From the NCBI GenBank assembly GCA_937923605.1, contig CALDTY010000001.1:82260-146259 (forward strand): a stretch of DNA of 64,000 bases, given 5' to 3'. The notes under the pieces are model-generated. The model was not told where the DNA came from, made no database searches, and saw nothing but the letters and a program-made list of their open reading frames with translations. A program made the translations under genes and the position numbers. This document shows positions 11,924-24,699 of the stretch, in pieces (positions within the stretch are counted from its first letter, which is position 1; each line of letters begins with the position of its first letter). The DNA is from Candidatus Absconditabacterales bacterium. GTDB lineage: Bacteria > Patescibacteriota > Gracilibacteria > Absconditabacterales > Absconditicoccaceae.

Positions 11924-12280
11924 CTATCTACGGTGTTTTCTATGATGATGTAGAAGGTCAAAGATAATCTCATTTCATAATTCCTGTAACAATAATTTAT
12001 AATGTTTTTTTAATGTCTCAAGATTTTGATGATATTTCCTCTGTTCTTGGCATGTTAATCTTAACACACCTTGCTTACTAATATGATTATGGTATTTTTC
12101 AAGTAATCGATTTTTCTGTTCGATTGTAAATAATGTACACTCATGTATATGTAGATAGCCCTCAGCTTTAGTCTCTTTTTTGTTCACATGCTGACCTCAG
12201 TGTCATCAACTCCTTGAGTGCTTTCGAGTAATGTATCTGGATATAATTGTATCAATTTCGGTTGAAGTTATTTTTTTCAT
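11924..12280 (-). CDS. arfB: ArfB-like peptidyl-tRNA hydrolase (GGQ ribosome rescue)
   Basis: 118 aa, close to the ~140 aa of ArfB/YaeJ. The release-factor catalytic loop is SRSGGHGGQHVNK near residues 23-35. Three of its glycines, including the first Gly of GGQ, are TGA codons, so the gene is invisible in the standard code. ArfB enters stalled ribosomes and hydrolyses peptidyl-tRNA without a stop codon. The C-terminus is basic (LLHHHRKHRR), as needed for the mRNA channel, though shorter than in E. coli. It has no codon-recognition domain, so it is not RF1 or RF2. It converges on the HTH gene with 8 bp between stops. Confidence 0.85.
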
Positions 12281-12418
12281 ATTATTGACATAATAAATAT
12301 TGTATGTTTACTATTATATACATTTTACATACTTTATACAAAAAATATACATTTCTTTGTCTTTTATGTGGCGATAATTTATGTATAGATAGCAGTTTAC
12401 TATATCATTATATAAATT

Positions 12419-12850
12419 ATGAAAAATTCATTTTTTAAACATCTTTTTTTCTACCTTATCATAGAAATTTTTCTGGTAATAATAATATTTCATGAGTTAC
12501 CAGAAATAGGATTAATATCAAAAATTTGAATTTGACATGCCTTATATCGATTGATCTTACTTATATGATGATTCATAAGAGCATCTTCATCAAAAGTCAA
12601 AGTGAAATTCTTTGCAAGTTATATACCTATACTCGCACACTTTATATTACATATCTACATATGAGCCGAAACAATTTCAGTTCATTCAGATTGACATGTA
12701 AGTAATGTAGTTCTTTTTCTGAGTATCATATGAATTTGATTAGTCATTTACCGATGAGAGTTATTGATTCATCGTAAATTTCATTGCGATTCACATCATG
12801 CTGATACTCATAAAGATTGTCATGATAAGGATTGTGAGGAAACACATTAA
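12419..12850 (+). CDS. four-helix membrane protein with His/Cys-rich tail
   Basis: 143 aa. Four hydrophobic segments are visible (YLIIEIFLVIIIFHELP; HALYRLILLIGGFI; FFASYIPILAHFILHIYIG; VVLFLSIIGIGLVIY). The C-terminal 25 residues are packed with metal ligands (KFHCDSHHADTHKDCHDKD). The tail suggests binding of a transition metal such as Zn, Cu or Ni at the membrane. No transporter family was recognised. It lies 25 bp upstream of the thioredoxin-like gene and is probably co-transcribed with it. Confidence 0.62.
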
Positions 12851-12875
12851 GATATACTTTAACTTTATATTAAAT

Positions 12876-13426
12876 ATGGTATTATTAGAATCAAAAACCA
12901 AAAAAATTGGCTATTTGTCTCCTAATTTCTCGGCAATGTGAGTAGATAATAATTATTATTGACCTGATAATTTTAATAATAAATCATGACTTGCTGTTAT
13001 TTTTGCCTGTAATCATTGCCCATATGCAATAGCTACATGGCCTATTATTATACATCTACAAAATAAATATCCTGAAATTGGATTCATTTGTATAAACAGT
13101 AATAATGCAGATTATATTCAAGAAGATTCTTTTGAGTTTATGCAGATACTTAGTAAATCAAAAAAATTACAATTTCCTATTTATATGATGAATCTCAAGA
13201 AATAGCAAAAGAATTTGATGCACAATGCACTCCTGACAACTATTTATTCAAGAAAAACAACTGACAATTTGAATTATTTTTCCACTGACGCTTTACTGAT
13301 AATCGACAAAATCCTGCATTAGTGAAAGAAGAAAACTTTGAGGAACACATTATAAAACTTATTGGAAATAAAGCATCAGATTCTATATGTCCACCTAGCA
13401 AGTGATGTAGTATTAAATGGAAATAA
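12876..13426 (+). pseudogene. frameshifted thioredoxin-like (AhpC/TSA-type) protein
   Basis: The N-terminal part reads MVLLESKTKKIGYLSPNFSA and has ACNHCPYA, a CxxC redox site of the thioredoxin-like family. It continues to SKKLQFPIY at about 13180, then hits a TAG. The conserved C-terminal half (YDESQEIAKEFDAQCTPDNY, GRFTDNRQNP) follows in another frame, ending in the family-typical GCSIKWK and TAA. An extra AT dinucleotide in tttatatgatgaat would explain the shift. It may be a true pseudogene, a sequencing or assembly error, or programmed frameshifting. Its stop abuts the stop of the convergent sigma/helicase gene. Confidence 0.75.
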
Positions 13427-16400
13427 CTAGTGAGAATCAATGGACGCATTATCAAATAAACTTTGTCGATAAGATAGTAAATTGATCCTTAATCAAGTTG
13501 TTCCTCATTTTTGAATATCTGATCTAGATAATCATGTTATAACACTTGTTGCACTAATATAGTAAGTATGTATAGAAAATGCATATTTTCATTGTTTATT
13601 TATTTCTCTTGCTCGAGCCTCCCATCTAGATCTACCTCAATTAATAATGTCCTCAGTTAACTCACCATTCCTAACTAATACACTGTAATCTGCTAACGTA
13701 GCTTTCTTTCTCTCTATTTCTAAATCTTTTCATAAGAAAAGTTGTTTAATATGCTTATGAGACTGAATTCATTTGTGGATTATTGATGAATCAAGTTCCT
13801 TTCAATAATATCTTCACACTAATCTTAACATATCATATCTTGTTTTTGGATAGTATCTTTTAATTCATGCTTTTTTGTCATTCATTGATTTAATTTTTAG
13901 ATATTTTTTATAATACGTAGCATCTTTTAGCTGGCTTATATCAAGAACTCAATTTCTATAATCTTCAAGAATTTCAATTCCTAATAGCTGTTTTTTCTCT
14001 CAAATTAATCGTCTTTTCAATTCCTTTAATTCTTTTCATACTCAAGCTATATAACATAATGAAGTGATAGTAGAACGCATTTTGAGTGATTCAGATTTAG
14101 AATATGTGTTATTATATCGTAAAGCGAATTCTTTAAATTTTTGAGTAGTAAACACAAATTCTACTGCTATATCAAAATCTTCATTTACAGTGATTCATTG
14201 ATGTTTACAAAATAAAATTAAATACTTATTGAATAGATCTTTCATTTGCCCAGCATTTTTGACATAAGGAGTTGTATCAACTCATAAATCATAGAAAAAC
14301 TGGTACAAATGCTTTAGTGAAGATGCTTCTTTTCAAGCCACTAAACGTATAAAAGCTGTTGTATCCATTGGCAATCTATAAGGATAACTACTAGTGATTT
14401 CATTTGTCATCTCCGCTATCTTTCTATATTCTACTGCAATTCATGTTTTTGGTACAAAGAACTTTTTATCTGAATTTACTTTCTTCATCCATCAGAAAGC
14501 ATCATCAAGTGATCAAGAATGAAATAATTCCTTTGCTTGAAAACTAGAAATCATTGGTTTCTTTGCGGAATACTCTGTTTCTTCTATTAAAGAAAGTATA
14601 AAATCAATACTATTTGAATCAGATTTTTTTCATCACAAAGGTATTTTTAAACTTATGATATGATTAGGATAAGACCAATCTTCATTTTTATAAATTTGAT
14701 TTAGCAGCATTGAACGTTTTCTTCGATTCTTCACATTAAGATCATGTTTTGTGAATAATCATTCTTTATAATCTTGTCTTATTTGCTCTCAAGATGGTTT
14801 AGGTACAAGAACTTCTGATTCAATTCACATTATTTCTTTAAGTACACTAGTTATATCCATTTCCTGAGAATAAGGAGTATACATATTATCAAAAGCCAAT
14901 AATCAGTGACTTGAGATCTGAACCTTAGAACTCTTTCATTCTGATTTTATTGAATCACTTCAATCCCATATTTTAGATGAGGATACATTTGCAGTATCTT
15001 CTTGAAGTCAAATTGCATTTACTAAACGACCTATCACTCAAGTGTAATCTAAATACCTTGCTTCATTTGATTGACTTAAAATTCTTGAAAAACGTTGCTC
15101 AGGGATAGTGGGAGAGTCTATATCATGGCTAAAAACCATGTTTGAAGCTGTTGGAATATGATGGCCTAGATTCATTTTGTTTATCGCAACTATAAATTTT
15201 ATTTTCTCATCTTTGAAACTTTTTAATACTTGATCGGAAGATCAATGATGGTAAGGCGCAGCTAAAAAAGACTCTCACTGAAAAAAATCATTCTCCTTTA
15301 TCTGATCATTGATATACACTGAAATACGTTTAGCTGTTGCTATGTTCTTACAGTATACGATTACTCATCCTAATTTTCAATCTTGCTCATATCGCCTTTG
15401 CATTCGCATTAACATATCAAATACCATTATTTCTTCATCAGGAAATTCAGGAACTACTTCAGAAATATCTTTTTTCAATTCACTGAGAATATGTCTTTTT
15501 TTGAAATTGTTACTTTCTAACTGAATTTGTTCTTTTGCATCAGCTATTTTTTGATTAAAATTAATTCACTCAAAAGATTGAATAAAATGATATTTAATTG
15601 GAGGGCTATAATCACTCTGAATATGCTCAGATAATCAACGATATACAATTGGATCTCAGGCCATTTGGAGTGTTCTTTTGGTGGGTGTTCATGTCATAGT
15701 AAGGAGAAATGATTTATGTCATGTATGCAGTTTTTGATTATCAATTCTACGTTTAATTTCTGGACCATAAGTAAGTCACTGCAAGCTTTGTCCTTCATCA
15801 TAAACATAAAGATGTGGAGCTTCTTTTAAGATGGAATCTTGATGATTCGGGTTTAAATATTTATTGGATTTTAATGATTGTATAGTGGTAAATATAATGG
15901 ATATATCCTTAGATCAATAGGCATTAATATTTCTTTGGTTTTTAGAGTGAGTATGAATTACATGAGCTGAAGTCTTCTGTTGGAAAGATTTGGAAAAAAT
16001 TGATGGAGTCTTACTGTCTCCAATATATAATCATTCATAACCACGGTTAATAACTCATGTTTCGTGACTTAACCATACAATACGAAGATGAGATAGATCT
16101 AGTCCTAGCTTTTCAAGTTTCTTTTTATTTCCATAGATATATTCCTCAATTAATTTTCACGCCATGATGGTTTTTCCAGATCACATAGATGATCGCCATA
16201 ATATTGCAGACTCAATTTCTTGAGGTTTCACACATACTTTTTCTCACGATACTCGATCCGATAGGATTCTATATGTAGTATCTAAAGCCTCACGTTGATG
16301 TCCATATAATACTATCTCTTGTTTTTTAATATCGTTAAGCGGATGTTTTTTTAATTTTGAATGTTGATATTTTTCAACAGACTTACTTGAATTCTGAATT

Positions 16401-17317
16401 TTAGATCTCTTTGAAAAATTACTTCATATTTTTGAAGCATCTAGATCTCATGCAACTAACGCTTCGAATAAATCTCATTTTTTTCTTAATTCACTAATAG
16501 ACTTTTTGTATATTTGCCTAATCCTTTCTCTAGTTAATCACATTTGATTTCATATGTCTTCAAAAGTTGATTCATAATCAGTTCAGATTCATAATTTCTT
16601 CTTAAGTACATCAAGCTCTATTTCTGTTAGAATTCATGAGAGTAGATCAAATAATTGTTCGTTTTGTGTTCATGTTTGTATACTAGTATCAGGATTGTCT
16701 AATAGTGTATCTGATATAACTGCATGATAATCCCTTGAATCATCATTATTAGAAAATGAATCGTCTAAAGATCTTTTATTTTGGGATTCCATAAGATTTT
16801 GTACTTCAGATTTTTTCATCGTTAATGCCTCTGCTATTGTCTGATAATCTGGGTCTATTTGGTATTCATTAAAAAAATCATTTCTAAATGAACGAATTTT
16901 TCTCAAATCATTTACTCTATTTAAAGGCAGTTTCTTAAATCAAGATTCTTGTAATGCGGATATAATGGATTGACGTATCCACCAAACAGCATAACTTATA
17001 AATTTGAATCATCTAGTTTCATCAAAACGTTCTGCTGCTTTATATAATCACAAGTTTCATTCATTTATCAGGTCTCATAAAGATAATGATTGACTTTTAT
17101 ACTGCTTAGCAACACTGACTACAAATCTTAAATTTGCATTTACCAAGTCTTCTAGTGCTTTCTTATCTCAATTACGAATTTTTTGTGCCAACTCAACTTC
17201 TTTATCAATTGTGATCAATGGTATTTTATCTATATCCTTTAGGTACTTTTGAATACTTGCAGATTCACTGCTCGTTATTTTCTGATCTCCATGCCTTCAT
17301 ATTTTCAACTGCTTCAT
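13427..17317 (-). CDS. sigma-70 factor fused to SF2 helicase and unknown C-terminal domain
   Basis: 1296 aa in one frame, checked codon by codon across the domain junction. Residues ~18-130 carry sigma regions 1.2-2.4 (LAQKIRNGDKKALEDLVNAN; SLGDLINEGNLGLYKAAERF; FKFISYAVWWIRQSI). Region 3 follows, then region 4 (TFEDIGNQMGLTRERIRQIY) near 250. A Ser/Lys linker leads to an SF2 helicase: LYGHQREAL (~350), Walker A SSMGSGKT (~380), DEGQ in place of DEAD (~505), TGTPTK motif III (~550) and QRFSRILS motif VI (~745). About 500 C-terminal residues have no family I recognise and end in basic helices. It could be a transcription factor coupled to a DNA translocase, or a defence or DNA-repair ATPase that captured a sigma module. 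Confidence 0.88.
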
Positions 17318-17392
17318 AGTATGATAATATATATATAACAGATTGATGCAATAAATTTTATTTATCAAGCTATATATTGACAAGATGATCCC

Positions 17393-18085
17393 TTAACTTA
17401 ATGCTAAATCAACAGCTTGTTCAGCATGAATGTATGTTGTATCAAGTACTGGAAGTAAAGTATCGTCTTGTGTGATGAGAAGAGGAATTTCAGTGCATCA
17501 TAAAATAACTCATTCTGCTCATTGTTCCTGTAAATCATTAATGATTGAAATATATGTTTTTTTAGATTCGTCGTAAACTTTTCATTGGCATAATTCATTA
17601 TAAATCACATCATGCACGACTTGTCTTTGATCTACATGTGGAATAATAATGTCTAATCAATGTTGTTTTCTCAATCTTCATGAATAAAAATCTTGCTCCA
17701 TAGTAAATTTCGTTCATAATAATCATACCTTTTGTAATCAAAGAGACTTAATCTTTATAGCTGTTGCGTCAGCAATGTGAACGATTGGAATTTGTAAAGA
17801 TTTTTGCATATCCTCTGCCATCTTATGCATTGTGTTAGTACAAATAACTAACATATCAGCTCATGCATTTTCGAGAAATTCTCATGCTTTGATCATGATT
17901 TTAGTCAATTCATCCCATTTTCATTGATGTTGAAGAATTTCAATCTCATGAAAATCCACAGAATACATAACACATTTTGCAGAATGTAATCATCATAGTT
18001 TTGCTTTTACAAGTTGATTAATAATACGATAATATTCAAGTGATGATTCCCAACTCATACCTCATAGCAATCAAATAGTTTTCAT
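17393..18085 (-). CDS. aspartate/glutamate racemase family protein
   Basis: 230 aa with the family start MKTIGLLGGMSWESSLEYY. The two catalytic cysteines lie in VICTNTMHK (~residue 80) and ILGCTEIPL (~190). These enzymes interconvert L- and D-Asp or Glu, which feed peptidoglycan or other D-amino-acid use. Gly codons in GLLGG and GCTEI are partly TGA. It is 75 bp downstream of the sigma/helicase start on the same strand. Asp and Glu specificity cannot be separated by eye. Confidence 0.85.
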
Positions 18086-18309
18086 GACATTTCATAAGGA
18101 TAAAAAAAACCTATATAGGATATAGGAAGAAGATGTATTGATTCTAAACTTATAGAAAATGTATCTTCTATTAAAAGACTACGACACAAACAGCAACTAA
18201 ATGTTGATTTTTGATCATATGTACATTTCTATAAATACGTATAATGTAAGTATATATGAGTTAATTTCAATAAGTTTACTGAATTATAAAAAAAGGGTAG
18301 AAATAAGTT

Positions 18310-19785
18310 CTACCTCCCTACCAATCTCCCCAATTCCTCTCTTTCAATTCTATCTAATTGACTCAGAAAATGTTCATCATGGCTTACCATAAGAATTGCA
18401 CCTTCATATTTGTTTAATGCTTCAGCAATTACTGGAAGATGACGGAAGTTAATATGATTAGTAGGCTCATCTAAAATAAGAAGATGTGGTTTTTGTAAGA
18501 CAAATCTTGCATAGCATAGCAGTCACTTCTGACCTTCAGATAGAGTATAAATAGGTTGCTTAAGAAGTTCACCTGTAAGCAACATTCTTGCTGCAGCTTT
18601 ATATACCATCTGGTCTGTTGCTTCATTGGTAATCTCATGTAAGGCATCCCGTACAACCATATTCATATCCAAGGCATTAAAGTCTTGACTATAGTATCAT
18701 ACTCTCATTTCTTCAGCCAATACTGCTCCAGAATCAGCTTGTTCATTGACTAATCTTTTGAGTAAGGTGGTTTTTCCGATTCCATTTGGTCATTCTAGCA
18801 AGACTCTTTGTTTCTTTTTAAGAACTAAATTAAAAGGAACATCTATTGGTGTGTAATCAGGTCACATTAGAGACAATGAATTGATTGTAACAATCGGTCC
18901 TACAAAGTTCTCAAATTCTATAATAAATGGTGCTATTGTCTTATCATCTTTTCTCACTTCGACTTTATTTTCTTCCGCTTGCTCAACTTCTGCTTTCATT
19001 TTCTTTGCAATCTTTCTCATTTTTCATCATTTATTCGAGAATTCATTTATTTTGTCTTTAGCATGTTCTATTTGTTTTTCCATTCTTGCATTCTGTTTTA
19101 TTTCTTTATCAATCGCTGCCTGTATCTGATCAACTACATCATAGTAATCTCATCGATATTGTTCCACTAACTTACGATCACGATTGAGATATAGTACTCA
19201 GTCTGTAAACATATTCAAAAAATCCGCATCATGAGAAATTACAATAACCGTTTTCTCATAAGAAAGGAGAAAAGTAATTAAATTTCCTATACCGTCAGCG
19301 TCAAGATTATTTGTTGGTTCATCTAAGAGTAAAATATCAGGTTCTTGAATGAGTGCATGCGCAAGCAATAATCTAGCTTGTTGTCATCAAGAAAATGTAT
19401 GTAAAGGCTTTTTTACATCTACGCCAGGCAAATTCACCTCATCTAATACTCTTATGACTTTCCTATCTAATTGGTGATCTTTCTCTTCAAACGCTGTAGC
19501 AAAATACTCTGTCACTGTGAAGTCCATTTGATCTCTTGGAATTACCTGTCTTGAAATAGCAACTTTTGCATTTCAATCCAAGTTCACTTTTCACATCTTT
19601 GGTTTCAATTCTCATAGAATTAATTTAAACATCGTTGATTTTCCAGCACCATTCTGTCACATAATGGTTATTTTTGTATTTTCACGAACTGAAAAATTTG
19701 CTTCTTCCAAGATGATATGCTTACCATCGTTAAATGCGAAAGTCACATTATCAAAACGCAATATTGATTTTCCTGATTCAGACAT
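18310..19785 (-). CDS. ABC-F family ATPase
   Basis: 491 aa with two ABC domains and no membrane segments. Domain 1 has GQNGAGKST, signature [14 protein letters not shown] and [12 protein letters not shown]. Domain 2 has GPNGIGKTT, a degenerate signature SEGQKGLLCYAR and [10 protein letters not shown]. Between them lies a long charged helical P-site linker ([18 protein letters not shown]). ABC-F proteins bind the ribosomal E site and help translation or antibiotic tolerance. Many Gly of the nucleotide-binding motifs are TGA. The subfamily (EttA, Uup, YbiT) is not assigned. Confidence 0.9.
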
Positions 19786-19896
19786 AAACTATTATTGATT
19801 AAAAAAATCTCCAAATGGAGAATATATCGTTACAGTATATACTGATTTTAAGAGACAATGGTACTACTTTTTCATATAATTTTGCAGAGAATGCAA

Positions 19897-19930
19897 TAAA
19901 AAAAATCACTAATTATAGTGATTTTTTTAT
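19897..19930 (-). terminator. rho-independent terminator
   Basis: Inverted repeat AAAAATCACTA-att-TAGTGATTTTT with flanking A and T runs, 14 bp after the stop of the poly-Asp protein gene on the minus strand. Confidence 0.85.
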
Positions 19931-19943
19931 CTGATTATACATA

Positions 19944-20519
19944 CTAGTCAATATCATCGTCGTCATCATCATCGTCGTCATCATCGTCGTCATCATCGTC
20001 ATCATCGTTATCATCGTCGTCATCATCTTCTTCGTCATCGTTATCATCTTCTTCGTCATCGTTATCATCTTCTTCGTCATCGTTATCATCATCGTTACCA
20101 TCATCGTTATCATCATCGTTATCATCATTATTCCTCTTTAATCTAGCATTTTCTCTCATTTTTTTAGCTTTATCTTTCATATCAACAGCCTTTTTCTTGT
20201 GCTCTAAACTTCTTTTTGTATTTAATACGTTCATAGATAGATCATCTACATCAGACTGAGAAGATCAAGTAGCTTCTAACAACATGTCGTACAAATTACC
20301 TAGAATGTAGTGTGCTCTAGTATCTTCTGATATTTTATCTAGAACAAAATCCAATCTTACTAGGATTTTTTCTACTTTATCTTCATGTTTATCAACAATC
20401 ATATCTACTCTTGTTTCCAATTGTTCTAGTAGCTTTTCATCATTTTGCTCCGGAGTATAAGCAAAAGTAGCAGAAGCTAATAAAGACATTGACAAGAAAA
20501 TACCAATAATCTTTTTCAT
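19944..20519 (-). CDS. secreted protein with a poly-aspartate tail
   Basis: 191 aa with a signal peptide (MKKIIGIFLSMSLLASATFA). A helical domain (LLEQLETRVDMIVDKHEDKV) is followed by a basic stretch (KKKAVDMKDKAKKMRENARLKR). The last ~60 residues are almost only Asp with some Asn and Glu. The tail is coded by GAT/GAC triplet tracts that form a microsatellite (tcatcgtcgtcatc on the plus strand). The ORF track splits the gene in two at one TGA (LLEATGSSQ). It resembles secreted acidic, Ca-binding or envelope-associated small proteins. No family was recognised. Confidence 0.75.
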
Positions 20520-20673
20520 ATTATAGGTAAAAATTATAAAAACACTAAAAATAGTGTTATTAATATATACGAAATAGAACCAATCAGTGTGACAAAGATA
20601 AAATAGTAATATTTGACATATTTAATTTATTATTTAAAATATTAATACTCTTTTTTACTTATTGAATGATCAA

Positions 20674-22209
20674 ATGAAATTTTGAAATTTAGAAAACAAC
20701 AATAATCATTCTAACGAATCTACAGAATCAGTTGCTGAGAAAGAGATACATGATAAATTTATCAAGAAGACAAAAGAAAACTTAAATATTCTTGAATGAG
20801 AAATTATCTGAAAGCAATCAAACGAAACTTTATGAGAAGAAAAACAGCTACAGATATTATTTGCACAAGAAGGGGTATTGATTCCTGATGAAACAGTTTC
20901 TTTACTTCCTGAAATGCGACATGATGTAACTATTGTTACTTCTTATATTCTAGAAAAAGCTTTGTGAGACATGTCTGATAAAAGCAAAACATTCAATCTA
21001 CAAGCATTAAATACCAATAAAGTAAAAATTGCTGTTTTTAAACATCTAATATTTAACACTGCTTTCTCAGCAGATCTGATATTCTGAAAAGAAAATATAA
21101 TGTGAGAAAATGTATTAGAAGAACAATTTAAGAATGAAGAAGAAAGTAAGAATGAAAAAACAACAGACAATATAAGTAATTTCATGAGGAATGAGCCAAT
21201 ATCGAACTTAAATGAGATGATTTCAAAAATAAAATCAACATTGGTAACTAAAGAATGACAAAAGAAAAATAATGTCAACATTACTGACGAAAATAAAATC
21301 ATACATTCTTTAGATGATAATAGCACTGATAGGATCACTAAAGAATATGTAGACCAAGAAGGAACAAAAGAATACTGATGAGAAATCTCACATATAGTTT
21401 CAGGTTTTATGGATAAAATGAATACAATATCAACTGTTATGATGCCAGAGATAAACTACAAAGTAACAACATCATTAAATGAAAGTAATAGTCGATCAGA
21501 CTTTCTGTCAAAAGTAACTGACAACAATATTATATATAATATCTTATGATTCATAATGGATCTATTTTGAAAGCAAAGCTTTAAAAAGATAAAAGAAGAG
21601 AAAATAATTGAAACAACATTAGTGAAAGTTTCAAAAAATTATATAAAAATAGAAGCGACAAATTGTCTCAAAGATTTTACACAATTAAATTCGAATCAAA
21701 AAGACACCAATACAATCTCAATACACGATAACGATATTCCTGACATTCCATTATTAGATAAAACAAAAGACGCATCTGAACAACTTAATAAAGCCATTCA
21801 TGTAGACAATTTTTTCTCAACGATTGAAAATAGGTATGACCTTAGCTTTATTCGTTTCTCTCCAAAATGGTTAGAAACACATGCAAAAAATAATAATATT
21901 TCTAATACTGACACAAATAAACCTCTACTATTTAATAAGAAAATACACGCATGGGAAGTCAATAAACGTGCGAATCCTGAAGATATTAAGATATTAATGA
22001 AAGCATTTATAGGAAATGAAATATGAGAACTTTGAGATGAATCTGAAGAATTAAGAAATATCATTACAAGTGGAGATCATTTGCATGCTTATCTCTTTTG
22101 AGAGTATGTAAAAGGTAGATATGAGTACCATGATACATTTAAATCAAAGGATATTCATAAGTGAAAAACTAAGAAAACGACACTAAAAGATTTCGAGAAT
22201 CGAAAATAA
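20674..22209 (+). CDS. hypothetical 511-aa coiled-coil protein
   Basis: A single frame with TGA read as Gly; the ORF track shows only the C-terminal 134 aa. It is highly charged and helical (IHDKFIKKTKENLNILEGE; EEQFKNEEESKNEKTTDNI) with no signal peptide. The C-terminal ~170 residues look more globular (DLSFIRFSPKWLETHAKNN; HAWEVNKRANPEDIKILMKA; HLHAYLFGEYVKGRYEYHD). No known motif was seen. It faces the acidic secreted protein gene divergently across ~150 bp. Confidence 0.6.
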
Positions 22210-22231
22210 TAAGCAGATTAATTGTTTAGTA

Positions 22232-23611
<1,380 letters not shown>

Positions 23612-23722
23612 TTAGGTCAAATTAGTAAAACTTTTACAACATAATTTACCATATATAAGCATTTTTCTAAATAAACCTACGATAAATTATTCTAATATTT
23701 TGTAAAGATTCTAAACTAACAC

Positions 23723-24514
23723 TTACAACTCAATTACATCTCCATCCTTTGGAATTACAACATTTCCATCATAGACACTATGCATATCCATTTTCATTTC
23801 ATCGATTTGTTTGCTTCTATCTAATTCGATATCTTCTGCAATATGTGATAAGATTACATTTTTTGCATCAATCTGTTTTGCAATATTTCAAGCCTCTAAA
23901 GATGTCACATGAGCTTTACCACCTGGATCCATTTTCTTTTTATGTTGCTGAGCACAAAACGCTTCACACAATAACCAATCACATCACATATAGCTATCTA
24001 AATCATTTCTATTCAGCACATCTACTGCTTCATCTCAAAAAAATACTATATGTTTTCATGATCATTTTAATTGGAATCAATACTGCTCTACTTTTTTTGA
24101 GTGGAGGTTAATTGGCTTTATATTCCAGTCATAGATATCTATTTCGCTATTTTGATCTATTAGATGTAAGACAATGTTATTTGTTTCAATCTTTTTTTCA
24201 TATCGTTCTCACCTTCACACAATATACATAATCTGTTTCACTTTTTCTGCAAGTTTCTTAGTTAGAAATATATTTATAGTTCCATCTCATATAACTCTTA
24301 TTAAAAATGGCAGTCACATTAAGTGATCTGTATGACAATGTGTCATAAATAAGTACTTTGGCAGAGTAATTTCTCCTCTAAGCACTCTCTGTCCTAAACT
24401 CATTCATCATCAAGCATCTACATAGAGTCTTTTTTCTCACTCATATATTACAAAATGAGTTGTATCAACATTTGCATTAACTGCAGCACCAGTCCCATAA
24501 TATTGGATAAACAT
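23723..24514 (-). CDS. metallo-beta-lactamase fold hydrolase, RNase Z-like
   Basis: 263 aa. It has the zinc-binding THCHTDHLMG (HxHxDH) near residue 60, a central FFGDEAVD aspartate, and a late His in NVILSHIAED. YYGTGAAVNANVDTTHFVI at the N-terminus fits the RNase Z/arylsulfatase branch. The likely role is 3'-end processing of tRNA precursors or another phosphodiesterase activity; only the fold is certain. It sits 111 bp upstream of rhlE on the same strand. Confidence 0.8.
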
Positions 24515-24651
24515 TCTTTAGTTTGAAGATAAAGTATAACTTGAAATAGAATACTTATTTGAGTTAGTAAACAAACACTAAAGATTTTCTCTACTCTGAC
24601 TAGCATTTAAACACTATTTACATATATAGTGGCCTTGCCAAAAAAATAAAA

Positions 24652-24673
24652 CGGCACAAAGGTGCTGTTTTTT
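24652..24673 (+). promoter_or_regulatory. hairpin plus T-run upstream of the SulP gene
   Basis: CGGCAC-aaag-GTGCTG followed by seven T lies between two divergently transcribed genes and only 27 bp before the SulP start. Reading into SulP it looks like an intrinsic terminator, so it may act as an attenuator. It may also stop transcripts from unseen upstream promoters. Confidence 0.45.
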
Positions 24674-24699
24674 TATTGATTTAATAAGGTCTAACACAA

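Noticed and set aside
13440-13560. Possible plus-strand small gene after the thioredoxin-like gene
   Set aside because: It has in-frame TAA/TAG, and the region is the C-terminus of the sigma/helicase gene on the other strand.
19913-20128. ORF 19913-20128 (Met/Thr-rich)
   Set aside because: It is an alternate-frame shadow of the poly-Asp triplet tract.
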